The notes beneath the pieces are model-generated. The model did no database searches and had not been told where the DNA came from. It saw only the letters and a list, made by a program, of their open reading frames with translations. DNA of 64,000 bases from NCBI RefSeq assembly GCF_002101815.1, contig NZ_LQPM01000023.1, positions 207,459-271,458 on the forward strand, read 5' to 3'. The translations under genes and the position numbers were made by a program. This stretch comes from Mycobacterium paraense. GTDB taxonomy: Bacteria; Actinomycetota; Actinomycetes; Mycobacteriales; Mycobacteriaceae. Positions 45,988 to 56,695 of the stretch are shown here, piece by piece (positions within the stretch are counted from its first letter, which is position 1; each line of letters opens with the position of its first letter).

Positions 45988-46800
45988 ATGGACGACACGC
46001 GTCCGGCCAAGTACACGCACGGACATCACGAATCGGTGTTGCGCAGCCACCAACGGCGCACCGCGCAGGACTCCGCGGCCTACCTGCTGCCCCACCTGAA
46101 GCCGGGTTCGTCGGTGCTCGACATCGGCTGCGGCCCGGGGACGATCACCGCCGACCTCGCCGAGCGGGTGGCGCCCGGACCGGTGCTGGCCGTCGACCAA
46201 TCCGCCGACGTGCTCGACGTGGCCCGCGCCGAGGTCGAGCGGCGCGACCTGCCCAACGTCACGTTCGCGACCGCCGACGTGCATCACCTCGAGTTCGCCG
46301 ACGACACGTTCGACGTGGTCCACGCGCACCAGGTGCTGCAGCACGTCGCCGATCCGGTGCAGGCGCTGCGGGAGATGCGGCGCGTTTGCCGGCCGGGCGG
46401 GCTCGTCGCCGCGCGCGACGCCGACTACGCCGGTTTCATCTGGTTTCCGCGGATCCCCGGGCTGGACCTGTGGCTGGACCTCTACGGCAAGGCGCACCGT
46501 GCCAACGGCGGCGAACCCGATGCGGGCCGGCGGCTGCTGTCGTGGGCGCTGGCGGCCGGCTTCGAAGACGTCGCGCCGACGGGCAGCGTCTGGTGCTACG
46601 CGACGCCCGAAACCCGCGACTGGTGGGGCGGGATGTGGGCTGACCGGATCCTGCACTCCAGCGTCGGTCGCGACCTGCTCGCCTCGGGCCTGGCCACCGC
46701 CGACCAGCTCGGAGAAATCTCCGCGGCGTGGCGGTCCTGGGCCGCGGCGCCCGACGGTTGGCTGTCGATTCCACACGGCGAGATCCTCTGCCGTGCGTAA
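45988..46800 (+). CDS. SAM-dependent methyltransferase (UbiE/MenG-like)
   Basis: A 270-residue class I methyltransferase. Motif I is VLDIGCGPGTITADLAE, followed by VLAVDQSADVLDVARAEVE and DDTFDVVHAHQVLQHVADP. An in-frame ATG at 45961 sits in a TATTAT -10-like sequence, so I place the start at 45988 (MDDTRPAKY). Acceptor unknown. It ends 73 bases before the mutase gene on the same strand. Confidence 0.85.
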   Translation: MDDTRPAKYTHGHHESVLRSHQRRTAQDSAAYLLPHLKPGSSVLDIGCGPGTITADLAERVAPGPVLAVDQSADVLDVARAEVERRDLPNVTFATADVHHLEFADDTFDVVHAHQVLQHVADPVQALREMRRVCRPGGLVAARDADYAGFIWFPRIPGLDLWLDLYGKAHRANGGEPDAGRRLLSWALAAGFEDVAPTGSVWCYATPETRDWWGGMWADRILHSSVGRDLLASGLATADQLGEISAAWRSWAAAPDGWLSIPHGEILCRA

Positions 46801-46873
46801 GTGAGAAACGCAACTTCCCAGGTCAGCTACGTGGTATTGGCATTCTCTTTTTTTGCAAGTACGTTATTCATCG

Positions 46874-48451
<1,578 letters not shown>

Positions 48452-48877
48452 ATGGCGGTGCGGATTCTGGTGGCCAAGCCCGGCCTTGACGGGCACGACC
48501 GCGGCGCCAAGATCGTCGCGCGCACCCTGCGCGATGCCGGCTTCGAGGTGATCTACACCGGCATCCGGCAGCGCATCGAGGACATCGCATCGATCGCCGT
48601 GCAGGAAGACGTGGCGGTGGTGGGCCTGAGCATCCTGTCCGGAGCTCACCTGACGCTCACCGCCCGCACCATCGAGGCGTTGCGCGCGGCCGACGCCGCC
48701 GACATCGCCGTCGTCGTCGGCGGCACCATCCCGCACGCCGACGTGCCCAAGCTGTTGTCGGCCGGAGCCGCCGCCGTGTTCCCGACGGGGACACCGCTGG
48801 AGGACCTGGTGCGCGAAATCCGCGCATTGACCGGCAATCCCGAGCCTGCCCCGGAGGAATCGTGCGCGTCGGAGTGA
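48452..48877 (+). CDS. B12-binding small subunit of acyl-CoA mutase
   Basis: A 141-residue Rossmann-like cobalamin-binding protein. It has the DxHxxG motif (DGHDRG, Asp13-Gly18) whose histidine ligates cobalt, SxL in LSILSGAH, and GG in VVVGGTIPHAD. It starts immediately after the large subunit stop. The C-terminus overlaps the next gene by 16 bases. Together with the previous gene and MeaB at 60737 it completes a mutase system. Confidence 0.93.
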   Translation: MAVRILVAKPGLDGHDRGAKIVARTLRDAGFEVIYTGIRQRIEDIASIAVQEDVAVVGLSILSGAHLTLTARTIEALRAADAADIAVVVGGTIPHADVPKLLSAGAAAVFPTGTPLEDLVREIRALTGNPEPAPEESCASE

Positions 48878-49818
48878 TGATCGGCGCCGAGCGTGGCGAC
48901 ATGGCCCGCAAGGTGAGCAAGCTGGCCTCAGATATTGAATGGGCCGAGTCCGCGGGTCTGGACACCGCGTGGATGCCGCAGGTGCCCAACGACTTCGACT
49001 GCCTGACCATGGTGTCGCTGATGGCCGCGCACAGCTCGCGCATCGAGCTCGGCACCGCGGTGGTGCCGCTGCAGGCCCAGCATCCGATCGCCCTTGCCCG
49101 CCAAGCCCTCTCGACGCACGCGGTGGCCGGCGGACGACTCGCGCTCGGTGTCGGGCCGTCGCATCATTGGATCATCCGTGACATGCTCGGGCTGCCCTAT
49201 GCGAAGCCGGCCGCCTACACCCGCGACTACCTGCAGGTGCTGGGCGCCGCCATCGCCGGGCCGGGACCCGTTGACGTCGAGAATGATTCGTTCACGGTGC
49301 ACAATCCGCTGGCGATCGGGGCCGACAGCCCGATGCCGGTGCTGGTCGCCGCGCTGGGGCCGGTGATGTTGCAGCTTGCCGGTGAACTCGCCGACGGCAC
49401 CGTGTTGTGGATGGCCGACGAGCGTGCGATCGCTGACCACATCGCGCCCAAGATCACCAAGGCCGCCGCGGACGCCGGTCGCCCCGCGCCCCGGATCGTG
49501 GCCGGCATCCCGGTATGCCTGTGTGCGCCCGCGCAAGTCGACGAGGCCAAGGAGCGGGCCAACCGCATCCTGGGTGAGGCCGAGGTGTCACCCAACTACC
49601 AGCGGCTGCTGGAACGCGGCGACGCTCGCGATGTCGGCGATCTGTGTGCGGCCGGCGACGAGGAGGCCATCTTGGCCAGAATGCGCGGCTTCGCCGACGC
49701 AGGCGTGACCGACCTGTCGGTGCGGCTGCTGCCCATCGGCGACAATCGGGACGAGTTGGTCGCTTCCAAACGCCGCACCCGCGAGATGATCGCCTCACTC
49801 GCGGCGGAATTGCGTTGA
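48862..49818 (+). CDS. F420-dependent LLM-class oxidoreductase
   Basis: A 318-residue luciferase-like TIM-barrel protein. Family features are IEWAESAGLDTAWMPQVPND, TAVVPLQAQHPIALARQALS, GGRLALGVGPSHHWII and MPVLVAALGPVMLQLAGELA. Actinobacterial members of this type use F420 rather than FMN. GTG 48862 overlaps the mutase small subunit. Its stop overlaps the CaiB-type gene (TTGA). The substrate is presumably an intermediate of the same pathway. Confidence 0.9.
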   Translation: MRVGVMIGAERGDMARKVSKLASDIEWAESAGLDTAWMPQVPNDFDCLTMVSLMAAHSSRIELGTAVVPLQAQHPIALARQALSTHAVAGGRLALGVGPSHHWIIRDMLGLPYAKPAAYTRDYLQVLGAAIAGPGPVDVENDSFTVHNPLAIGADSPMPVLVAALGPVMLQLAGELADGTVLWMADERAIADHIAPKITKAAADAGRPAPRIVAGIPVCLCAPAQVDEAKERANRILGEAEVSPNYQRLLERGDARDVGDLCAAGDEEAILARMRGFADAGVTDLSVRLLPIGDNRDELVASKRRTREMIASLAAELR

Positions 49819-50855
49819 CGCCGAGCGACACCGGGCCGCTCGCGGGGATACGCATCCTCGAGGTCGGCACCATGCTGGCGGGTCCCTACGCGACCATGCT
49901 GCTCGCCGATCTCGGCGCCGAGGTCACCAAGATCGAACCCGCCGGCGGCGAGATCTCGCGCAGCGTCGGCGCCTCCTACTTCGCCAGCCTCAACCGCAAC
50001 AAGTCCAGCATCACCTTGGACCTGAACTCCGATGCGGGACAGCAACGTTTGGGCGAGCTGGTCGCCGAATCCCACGCGCTGCTGGTCAACCTGAAGCCGT
50101 CCGCCATCCGCCGGCTGGGTCTGACCTACGACGCGCTGCGACGGCACAACGAGCGGATCGTCTGCGTGGCCATCACCGGCTTCGGTCTGTACGGCGGCGA
50201 CGATCCGGCGTTCGACTACGTGGTGCAGGCCGGCGTCGGCACCGCCGCCCTGACCGGCGACCCGGACGGCCCGCCGACGCTGCCCGGCTATTCCTCGGCC
50301 GACAACTCCACCGGAATGTGCGCGGCGCTAGGCCTTTTGGCGAAGGTCATCTCGGGCACCGGCGGCCAGGTGGACGTGTCGCTGCGCGATGTGATGCTGT
50401 CGCAGCTCAACTACCACGCATCCGCCTACCTCAACAACGGCGTCGAACCGCAGCGCCGGCCCAACGGGGCGCATTCGTATTACGTTCCCGCGCAGCTCTT
50501 CCCGACCGCCGAGGGGTACTTGGCGCTGTTCATCACGCATGACGGGTTCTGGAAATCGTTTGCCACCGAGGCGGGTATCGGCGGCTTCGACACCATGGCC
50601 GAGCGGGTTGCCCGGCGCGACGAGGTGCTGGCGGTCGTCACGGCGATGCTGGCGACCGACACCGCCGCCGGCTGGGAACGGCGACTGCGTCCCCTCGGCG
50701 TTCCGGCCGCCGCCGTCAGGACGCTGCCCGAGGCGCTCAAAGCCACCCCGGAAGTGGTGGTGACGGCGGGCGAATTTCGCCTGGTGGGAAGCCCGATCCA
50801 GGTTTCCGGCTACCAGCCGGAGTACCGGCCGCCGCCGGAACTCGGCGAGGGCTGA
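49815..50855 (+). CDS. CaiB/BaiF-family (class III) CoA-transferase
   Basis: A 346-residue transferase that moves CoA between acids. Conserved features are ILEVGTMLAGPYATMLLADL, GAEVTKIEPAGGEISR and the catalytic aspartate segment FDYVVQAGVG. It starts at TTG 49815 within the LLM stop. It could activate an acid substrate using a CoA thioester from downstream steps. Two palindromic arms follow the stop. Confidence 0.9.
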   Translation: MTPSDTGPLAGIRILEVGTMLAGPYATMLLADLGAEVTKIEPAGGEISRSVGASYFASLNRNKSSITLDLNSDAGQQRLGELVAESHALLVNLKPSAIRRLGLTYDALRRHNERIVCVAITGFGLYGGDDPAFDYVVQAGVGTAALTGDPDGPPTLPGYSSADNSTGMCAALGLLAKVISGTGGQVDVSLRDVMLSQLNYHASAYLNNGVEPQRRPNGAHSYYVPAQLFPTAEGYLALFITHDGFWKSFATEAGIGGFDTMAERVARRDEVLAVVTAMLATDTAAGWERRLRPLGVPAAAVRTLPEALKATPEVVVTAGEFRLVGSPIQVSGYQPEYRPPPELGEG

Positions 50856-50863
50856 ATCCGCCC

Positions 50864-50915
50864 AACGTCGAGTTGTGGCGGGAAAATCGCCAATTCTGCG
50901 CAACAAGTCGACGTT
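50864..50915. repeat. Palindromic element between convergent genes
   Basis: AACGTCGAGTTGT (50864-50876) pairs with ACAAGTCGACGTT (50903-50915) with one mismatch. The loop contains GGCGGGAAAATCGC, shared with the element at 3253-3326. It separates the stops of the CoA-transferase and LysR genes, and may terminate both. Confidence 0.6.
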
Positions 50916-50920
50916 CGGCG

Positions 50921-51814
50921 TCAAGGCTTCAGGTGCGCTTCGGCGAGCTTGCGGAATGCGGCCAGGAGGCGGCCACGGTCGCCGGCGCGAGTTGCCAGCA
51001 CGACGTGGCTGGGCTCGACCCCTTCCAGCGGGATCGTGGTGATATCGGGTCGCAGGCTGTTGCCGTGAAGGCCCGCCATGATCGCCACCGCTTGCCCGGA
51101 GGCGATCAGTTCGAACTTGTCCTCGAGCGCGTCGATGAACGGACCATCGGGCGCGCGGCGCCCGTCGGGGCGAGGGTCGACGCGCCAGAATGCGCTCCAG
51201 GCCGGATCGGAGTGCCGCACCCGCGGCATCGGCTCGTCGGCGATGTCGTCGAGGGTGACCGACTCCCGGCCCGCCAGGCGATGATCGACCGGCACGGCCA
51301 GCACCCGCGGCTCGTCGTACAGCACCGTCACGTGCAGCTGGTCGGTGGGGAACGGCAACCGGGTGACCACCGCGTCCACCCGATGGTCGAGCAGCGCATC
51401 ACGCGCCTTATCCCAATCCAGGTGTGTCACTTGCACATCCGCGTCGGGGTGCTCGCGGCGCAGCTCCCGCACCGCCGGCGTGACGATCATGCCCGTCGTA
51501 TAGCCGATCACCAGACGGCTCGGCTGGGCGGCGGCCCGGGCCTCCGCCGTCGCCTGGGCGGCCGCGCGCAGCAGCGCCTTGGCCCGGGGCAGGAACACCT
51601 CGCCCGCCTCGGTGAGCCGGGTGCCCTGCGGCGTGCGGTCCAGCAGCCGAGCGCCCAGTTGCTGTTCCAGCCGGCGAATCTGCCGGCTCAGCGACGGTTG
51701 CGCGACGCGCAGCGCGGCGCCCGCCCGGCCGAAGTGCCGGTGCTCGGCCACGACGACGAAGTAGCCCACCAGCCGGAGGTCGAGATCCACGACCGTCGGT
51801 TCCGAGCCACTCAT
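50921..51814 (-). CDS. LysR-family transcriptional regulator
   Basis: A 297-residue LysR protein. The N-terminal helix-turn-helix reads FGRAGAALRVAQPSLSRQIR then RLEQQLGARLLDRTPQGTRL, followed by the periplasmic-binding-like effector domain (LVIGYTTGMIVTPAVRELRR). It is divergent from the epimerase-like gene at 51980 with 165 bases between, so that gene is its likely target. Effector unknown. Confidence 0.92.
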   Translation of the reverse strand: MSGSEPTVVDLDLRLVGYFVVVAEHRHFGRAGAALRVAQPSLSRQIRRLEQQLGARLLDRTPQGTRLTEAGEVFLPRAKALLRAAAQATAEARAAAQPSRLVIGYTTGMIVTPAVRELRREHPDADVQVTHLDWDKARDALLDHRVDAVVTRLPFPTDQLHVTVLYDEPRVLAVPVDHRLAGRESVTLDDIADEPMPRVRHSDPAWSAFWRVDPRPDGRRAPDGPFIDALEDKFELIASGQAVAIMAGLHGNSLRPDITTIPLEGVEPSHVVLATRAGDRGRLLAAFRKLAEAHLKP

Positions 51815-51979
51815 GCGCCAAGTGTAGCCGTGGCGTTCGGGGCGATGTTCGCCAACAGCCGTCCCAAGCTGCCGTGATACCTGAATTGCATCGCGTCATA
51901 TGAATCAGGACTTGGACATCCCGCGCAGGCTCGTCCTTGACTTGATGGCACGGACATCAGGGGACAGAAGGGAACTTCC

Positions 51980-52873
51980 ATGCACGTCTTCGTCACCGGC
52001 GCCACCGGGCACATCGGCTCCGCGGTCGTCGCCGAACTCCTCGACGCAGGCCACCAAGTCACCGGCCTGGCGCGCTCGGACCAGGGAGTGGCCGCGTTGA
52101 CGGCGGCCGGCGCCGTGGCGCACCGGGGCGATCTCGATGACCTCGACGGCCTGCGAGACGCCGCCGCCGCGGCCGACGGCGTCATCCACCTCGCGTTCAA
52201 GCACGCCTGGGACGACTTCGCGGGCGCGGCGCAGGCCGATCTGCGCGCCGTCGAGGCCATGGGTGAGGCGCTCGTCGGCACCGACAAGCCCTTCGTGGGC
52301 ACCTCGGGAACCCTGTTGCTCGCCTTTGCCGCACCGGGCCGTGTCGCGACGGAAAACGACACGTTGCCCAGCGGACCGCGAATCGACTCGGAGAACGCGG
52401 TGATCGGCCTGGCCGAGCGCGGGGTGCGGTCTTCCGTCATTCGGCTCGCGCCGTTGGTGCACAGCGAGCTAGATCACCACGGCTTCGCGCACCACCTCAT
52501 CAGCACCGCGCGCGACACGGGCGTGTCGGCCTACATCGGCGACGGAGCCAACCGCTGGCCCGGCCTGCACACCCTGGATGCCGCGCACCTGTACCGGCTG
52601 GCCCTCGAAAAGGCCCCCGCCGGAACGCGTTTGCATGGGGTTGCCGACGAAGGGGTGCCGTTCCGCGACATCGCTGACGTCGTCGCCCGCCACCTGAACG
52701 TTCCGGCGGTGAGCATCCCGGCCGAAGAGGCCGGACATTTCGGCTTTCTCGCTTTGTTCGCATCGCTGGACAACCCGACGTCGAGCGCGCTCACGCAGGA
52801 GGTGCTGGACTGGAAACCCGAAAGGCCAGGCCTTCTCGAGGATCTCGACGAAGGTCACTACTTCAATGAGTGA
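51980..52873 (+). CDS. NAD(P)-dependent epimerase/dehydratase (atypical SDR)
   Basis: A 297-residue SDR with the nucleotide motif VFVTGATGHIGSAVVAELL. The usual YxxxK is not obvious: the catalytic region reads GPRIDSENAVIGLAERG. It is probably an atypical SDR of the NAD-binding type. It is divergent from LysR and overlaps the next LLM gene by eight bases. Confidence 0.85.
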   Translation: MHVFVTGATGHIGSAVVAELLDAGHQVTGLARSDQGVAALTAAGAVAHRGDLDDLDGLRDAAAAADGVIHLAFKHAWDDFAGAAQADLRAVEAMGEALVGTDKPFVGTSGTLLLAFAAPGRVATENDTLPSGPRIDSENAVIGLAERGVRSSVIRLAPLVHSELDHHGFAHHLISTARDTGVSAYIGDGANRWPGLHTLDAAHLYRLALEKAPAGTRLHGVADEGVPFRDIADVVARHLNVPAVSIPAEEAGHFGFLALFASLDNPTSSALTQEVLDWKPERPGLLEDLDEGHYFNE

Positions 52874-53633
52874 GAGGGACAACGGTGTCGATGCCGCGCG
52901 GCGGGCGTTGGGATCGGTGGGCGTATGCCTGCCGGTCTCGTTCACCAGCAATCCGCCCGCCGATTCGCTGCGCGACGCCGTCGGCCGGCTGGAACGTGCC
53001 GGATACCGCGCCGCCTGGACCAACGAAGTGATCGGCAAGGACGCCATGGTGCAACTGGCGGTGCTGCTGTCCGCCACCGAGCGGATGGTGTTCGGCACCT
53101 GCATCGCAAACATCTGGGCCCGCCCCGCTCAGACGATGCACGCCGCGGCCGCTCAACTGGCGCAGGCCTACCCGGGCCGATTTGTGCTCGGACTCGGGGT
53201 GGGCTACCCGGAGCAGGCGGCCGGCGTCGGCCGGGAATTCGGCAGCCCGCTGGCCACAATGCGCGACTACGTGAACCGGATGGACAGCCCCACGTCGCCG
53301 CCCGCGCCCGACGCACCCTACCCGCGGATCATCGCCGCCAACGGCCCGAAAATGCTTGCGCTGGCAGGTGACATCGCCGACGGCGCGCTGCCGGCGATGC
53401 TGGCCCCGGAGTTCACCGGGCGGGCGCGGGAGTCGCTAGGTCCGGACAAGCTGTTGGTTGTCGGCGTGTCCGTCGCCGACGGGATCGAGCCGGCGGGCAT
53501 CGCCGCGGCGGCGCGCGACCACCTGGCCGCCGGCGCCGATCATGTCACACTCCTGCTGCCGATCGGCGTTGAGTTCGCTTCTGGCATAAGCGAACTCGAA
53601 CGCCTCGCCCCAGCGCTGGCCGAACTGGGCTAG
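52866..53633 (+). CDS. F420-dependent LLM-class oxidoreductase
   Basis: A 255-residue short LLM protein with GVCLPVSFTSNPPADSLRDA, RAAWTNEVIGKDAMVQLAVL, FVLGLGVGYPEQAAG and IIAANGPKMLALAGDIADGA. The ATG overlaps the epimerase stop. It may act with that enzyme under LysR control. Its stop is interleaved with the convergent gene at the palindrome CTAG. Confidence 0.87.
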   Translation: MSERDNGVDAARRALGSVGVCLPVSFTSNPPADSLRDAVGRLERAGYRAAWTNEVIGKDAMVQLAVLLSATERMVFGTCIANIWARPAQTMHAAAAQLAQAYPGRFVLGLGVGYPEQAAGVGREFGSPLATMRDYVNRMDSPTSPPAPDAPYPRIIAANGPKMLALAGDIADGALPAMLAPEFTGRARESLGPDKLLVVGVSVADGIEPAGIAAAARDHLAAGADHVTLLLPIGVEFASGISELERLAPALAELG

Positions 53634-53944
53634 CCGCCACACTCGATGGTCGTTTCGAGCAGCCGCGGGACGGGCGCCGGGTTCAGCTGCAGGGCATCGG
53701 ACATGTGCAGCTGGCCGGCGTTGGCGATCATGTTGTCCAGGATTGCCTGCAGGTCGTCGCCCTCGAGTTCGTAGATCGCGACGTACGGCCCGTTCCCGTC
53801 GACCGGGCGCAGCCGGCGCGCCGCGACGATGCCGTCGAGTTCCAGCAGTTGCGGTATGTGGACTTCGTCGTACCAGGTGTTGTACTCGTCCTCGCGATCG
53901 GGCGAACTGGGCACGCTCTCCACGAGCATGATTCCCTTGGCCAT
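53630..53944 (-). CDS. Small dimeric alpha/beta-barrel (EthD/DUF4286-like) protein
   Basis: A 104-residue protein with the ferredoxin-like dimeric-barrel pattern: MAKGIMLVESVPSSPDREDE then YNTWYDEVHIPQLLELDG and YVAIYELEGDDLQAILDN. Such proteins often serve as accessory or isomerase factors for oxygenase pathways. It is downstream of the ferredoxin gene by 22 bases on the same strand, so co-transcribed. Function inferred only at fold level. Confidence 0.78.
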   Translation of the reverse strand: MAKGIMLVESVPSSPDREDEYNTWYDEVHIPQLLELDGIVAARRLRPVDGNGPYVAIYELEGDDLQAILDNMIANAGQLHMSDALQLNPAPVPRLLETTIECGG

Positions 53945-53966
53945 CGTCGCCGCCTCTCTGTGACCA

Positions 53967-54311
53967 CTACTCGTAGCGCACCGTGACCGAGTCGCTGTCG
54001 GGCACGCCCTGGCACGTCAAAATGTAGCCCTCGGCCACTTCGTCGTCATCGAGAGCGTCGTTGACCCGCATGGTCGCGTGGCCTTCCTCGAGTAGGGCCA
54101 TGCACGTGCCGCAGTTGCCGGCCTCGCAGCTGAAGGGCGGCTCGAGGCCGGCCCGCCGGGCGCTCTCCAGCAGCGTCTCGCCGGGGACCCGCGGCACCGT
54201 CACCTTCTTGCGGTCGAGGTGGATCGTCACCGTACCGACCTCGCCGCCGTTCTTGGATGCGGGATCTGTCACCCGTGGAGTCTCCTCGATGATCGTGGTG
54301 ACCGTCACCAT
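53967..54311 (-). CDS. Plant-type [2Fe-2S] ferredoxin
   Basis: A 114-residue ferredoxin. Cluster cysteines are Cys62, Cys67 and Cys70 in SCEAGNCGTCMALL and Cys100 in YILTCQG. It would pass electrons to an oxygenase or reductase that is not visible in the window. ATG 54311 follows GGGAGGGGG; a longer in-frame start lies at 54335. The operator palindrome at 54347 is directly upstream. Confidence 0.93.
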   Translation of the reverse strand: MVTVTTIIEETPRVTDPASKNGGEVGTVTIHLDRKKVTVPRVPGETLLESARRAGLEPPFSCEAGNCGTCMALLEEGHATMRVNDALDDDEVAEGYILTCQGVPDSDSVTVRYE

Positions 54312-54346
54312 GACCGCCCCCTCCCGTACTTGCATTCTTCAGTATA

Positions 54347-54361
54347 GAGAATACTATTCTC
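54347..54361. promoter_or_regulatory. Operator palindrome GAGAATA-C-TATTCTC
   Basis: A perfect 15-base dyad between the divergent ferredoxin and acyl-CoA ligase genes. A near-copy stands before the thiolase at 59520-59534. A shared site at two divergent promoters of the same pathway suggests one regulator, which is not obvious in the window. Confidence 0.65.
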
Positions 54362-54408
54362 ACAGAGCGATAGGGTCTTCTCAAGACGGCTGTTGGAAGG
54401 GACGAGAC

Positions 54409-55812
54409 GTGAGCGAGTCGCCGGCGCTCGTGTTCGAGGAACGGCGATTCGGCCTGCCTCAGCTCGACGCGTTGGCCGCCGGCCTGGCCGCGGCGCTGAC
54501 CAAACGCGGCGTCATCGCCGGTCAGCGGGTTGCGGTCATGGCGTCGAACCGTCCCGAGTTCGTCGCCGTCCTGCTGGCGATCTGGCGGCTCGGCGCCACG
54601 GCCGTCCTCATCAGCCCCGCATGGAAGCGCGACGAGGTCGACCACGCGCTGGGGCTCACCGAGCCGGTGCACGCCGTCGGTGACCATCCGGTACTGGCCG
54701 GCCTGATGCCGATGCTGCACCTCGACGAACCGATCCCGCCCGGGGAGCCGGTGGCCGGGCCGCTGCCGCCTCGGGCCGACGCAGTGCTGGTGTTCAGCTC
54801 CGGCACCACCGGGCTGCCGAAGGCGGTGCGGCACACCCACGCCGCATTGGACGAGGCCGTCGGGCACTGGCGCGCGGCCCTGCAGCTGACCCGGCGGGAC
54901 CGCATTCAAGTCGCCACGCCGCCGTCACACATTCTCGGGCTGCTCAACATCCTCACCGCCCTGCGAACCGGCGCCTGGATGCGGCTGCACCCGCGATTCG
55001 ACGTCGACCGGATGCTGCGGCACATCGAAAGTGACCGCATCACAGTCGAAATGGCGGTCGCCCCGATCGCGCTCGCCATTGCGTCGCATCCCGACCTCGA
55101 GTCCTACGACCTGTCTTCACTGCGCTTCATCATGTGGGGGGCGACGCCCGTCAGTCCGAGCGTCGCCGAGACCGTGACCCGCCGCACCGGCGTCGGTTGG
55201 GTCCCCGCCTACGGCACCACGGAGTTGCCAGTCATCGCGTGTAATCCCTTGCGGGAAGCCCGGCTTGACTCGGTCGGGCACCCCGTGCCGGGGGTGGACG
55301 TCCGGGTGGTCTCGCTGGAGACCGGCCGTCCCGTCGGGGCGGGAGAGGTGGGTGAGATCCAGGCCCGGTCGATGTCGCTGATGGCCGGCTACCTGCCGGC
55401 CGAGGCGACCGCCGAGGCCATGTGCGACGGCTGGTATCGCACCGGCGACGTCGGCTGGCTGGACGACGACGGCTGGCTGCGGATCACCGACCGCCTCAAA
55501 GAGATGATCAAGGTGCGCGGCTTCCAGGTGGCACCGGCCGAGATCGAGACGGTGCTGCACGGCCATCCGGCCGTGAAGGACTGCGCGGTGTTCGGCGTCC
55601 CCGACGGGATCAACGGCGAGGCGATCGTCGCGGCGGTGGCGGCGCGCGGGCACGTCGATCCGGGCGAGCTCACGGCCCGGGTGGGCGAGAGGCTAGCTTC
55701 GTACAAACGCCTGAGCCGGGTCGTGTTCGTCGACGATATCCCGCGCCTGCCCTCGGGCAAGGTGCTGCGCCGCGTATTGAAGGAGACTTATGGATGTACG
55801 TCTGACGTCTGA
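54409..55812 (+). CDS. Acyl-CoA synthetase (class I adenylate-forming)
   Basis: A 467-residue AMP-ligase, shorter than the usual 500-550 because the N-terminal extension is reduced. The P-loop is VFSSGTTGLPKAVRHTH, with YGTTELPVI and the GWYRTGDVGWLDDDGWLRI and RLKEMIKVRGF hinge region; the C-terminal lysine is in RLPSGKVLRRVL. It activates a carboxylic acid to its CoA ester. GTG 54409 opens it. The stop overlaps the next ACAD gene by 23 bases, beginning a tight five-gene run. Confidence 0.93.
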   Translation: MSESPALVFEERRFGLPQLDALAAGLAAALTKRGVIAGQRVAVMASNRPEFVAVLLAIWRLGATAVLISPAWKRDEVDHALGLTEPVHAVGDHPVLAGLMPMLHLDEPIPPGEPVAGPLPPRADAVLVFSSGTTGLPKAVRHTHAALDEAVGHWRAALQLTRRDRIQVATPPSHILGLLNILTALRTGAWMRLHPRFDVDRMLRHIESDRITVEMAVAPIALAIASHPDLESYDLSSLRFIMWGATPVSPSVAETVTRRTGVGWVPAYGTTELPVIACNPLREARLDSVGHPVPGVDVRVVSLETGRPVGAGEVGEIQARSMSLMAGYLPAEATAEAMCDGWYRTGDVGWLDDDGWLRITDRLKEMIKVRGFQVAPAEIETVLHGHPAVKDCAVFGVPDGINGEAIVAAVAARGHVDPGELTARVGERLASYKRLSRVVFVDDIPRLPSGKVLRRVLKETYGCTSDV

Positions 55813-56695
55813 ACAACGGCAGCTTCGCGACGCCGCGGCCAAGCTGGCCGACGACCTTGGGCTCGCTGCCGTGCAGGACCTCGAGGACGAGGCCCGAATC
55901 GCGCGGCTGGACAAGCAGATTGAGGCGACCGGGTGGAGGTCGCTGCGCTCCGACGGCGCCTCCGGCGTCGAGGTGGCCATCGTCGCGGAGGAATTCGGGC
56001 GCCGGCTCGTGGACGCGCCGTTCCTGGGCCCGGTGTTGGCCGACGACTTGGCCCGGCACCTCGGCGCCGACAGCGCGGGTGCGACCGTCGCGGTCGACAA
56101 CCGGGTGATCGACGCTCGCGGCGCCCGGCGTGCCCTGTTGCTTTCCGGCGACAGCGTTCTGGCGGCCGACCTGAACGGGACCCGAACCGACGCCGACCTG
56201 ACGCGCATCGAGGCTGACCTGGCGGGATCGCCCGCGGCCGTCGGCGAAGTGACGCCCGACGCCGCGGCGCGCTGGCAGTCCCTCGCGCTGGTCGCCACGT
56301 CGGCGGACCTGGTCGGCATCGCCCGGGGCGCCCACGCCGTCGCCTGTGATTACGCGAAGATCCGCGAGCAGTACGGCAAGACGATCGGGTCGTATCAGGC
56401 CGTCGCGCACCTGCTCGCCGAAAGCCTTGCGCTGATTGAGGGCTCGGTCAGCGTGCTGCGCCACGCGGCGTGGGGTGTCGACGAGCTCGCGCCGCCCGAA
56501 GCGATCAGGGCCGCTCAGGTCGCGAAGGTGTATTGCGCCCGGGCCACCCGCACGGTGTGCGAGACCGCCGTGCAGGTCCACGGCGGCATCGGCAACACCT
56601 GGGAGTGCTTGATCCACGTCTACCTGCGCCGCGCGCTGACATCGACCGAACTCTGGCCCGTGACGCTGAAGGAGATCGACTTTGGACTTTCGTGA
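55790..56695 (+). CDS. Acyl-CoA dehydrogenase, short subunit of a heteromeric pair
   Basis: A 301-residue ACAD-like protein, shorter than ordinary 380-residue dehydrogenases. Its C-terminal half has REQYGKTIGSYQAVAHLLAE, and AVQVHGGIGNTWECLIHVYL. The N-terminal half is divergent. The next gene, overlapping by 14 bases, encodes a second, larger ACAD. Such split pairs (FadE26/27, ChsE1/E2) form alpha2beta2 enzymes in actinobacterial sterol degradation. The pairing here is inferred from context. Confidence 0.88.
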   Translation: MDVRLTSEQRQLRDAAAKLADDLGLAAVQDLEDEARIARLDKQIEATGWRSLRSDGASGVEVAIVAEEFGRRLVDAPFLGPVLADDLARHLGADSAGATVAVDNRVIDARGARRALLLSGDSVLAADLNGTRTDADLTRIEADLAGSPAAVGEVTPDAAARWQSLALVATSADLVGIARGAHAVACDYAKIREQYGKTIGSYQAVAHLLAESLALIEGSVSVLRHAAWGVDELAPPEAIRAAQVAKVYCARATRTVCETAVQVHGGIGNTWECLIHVYLRRALTSTELWPVTLKEIDFGLS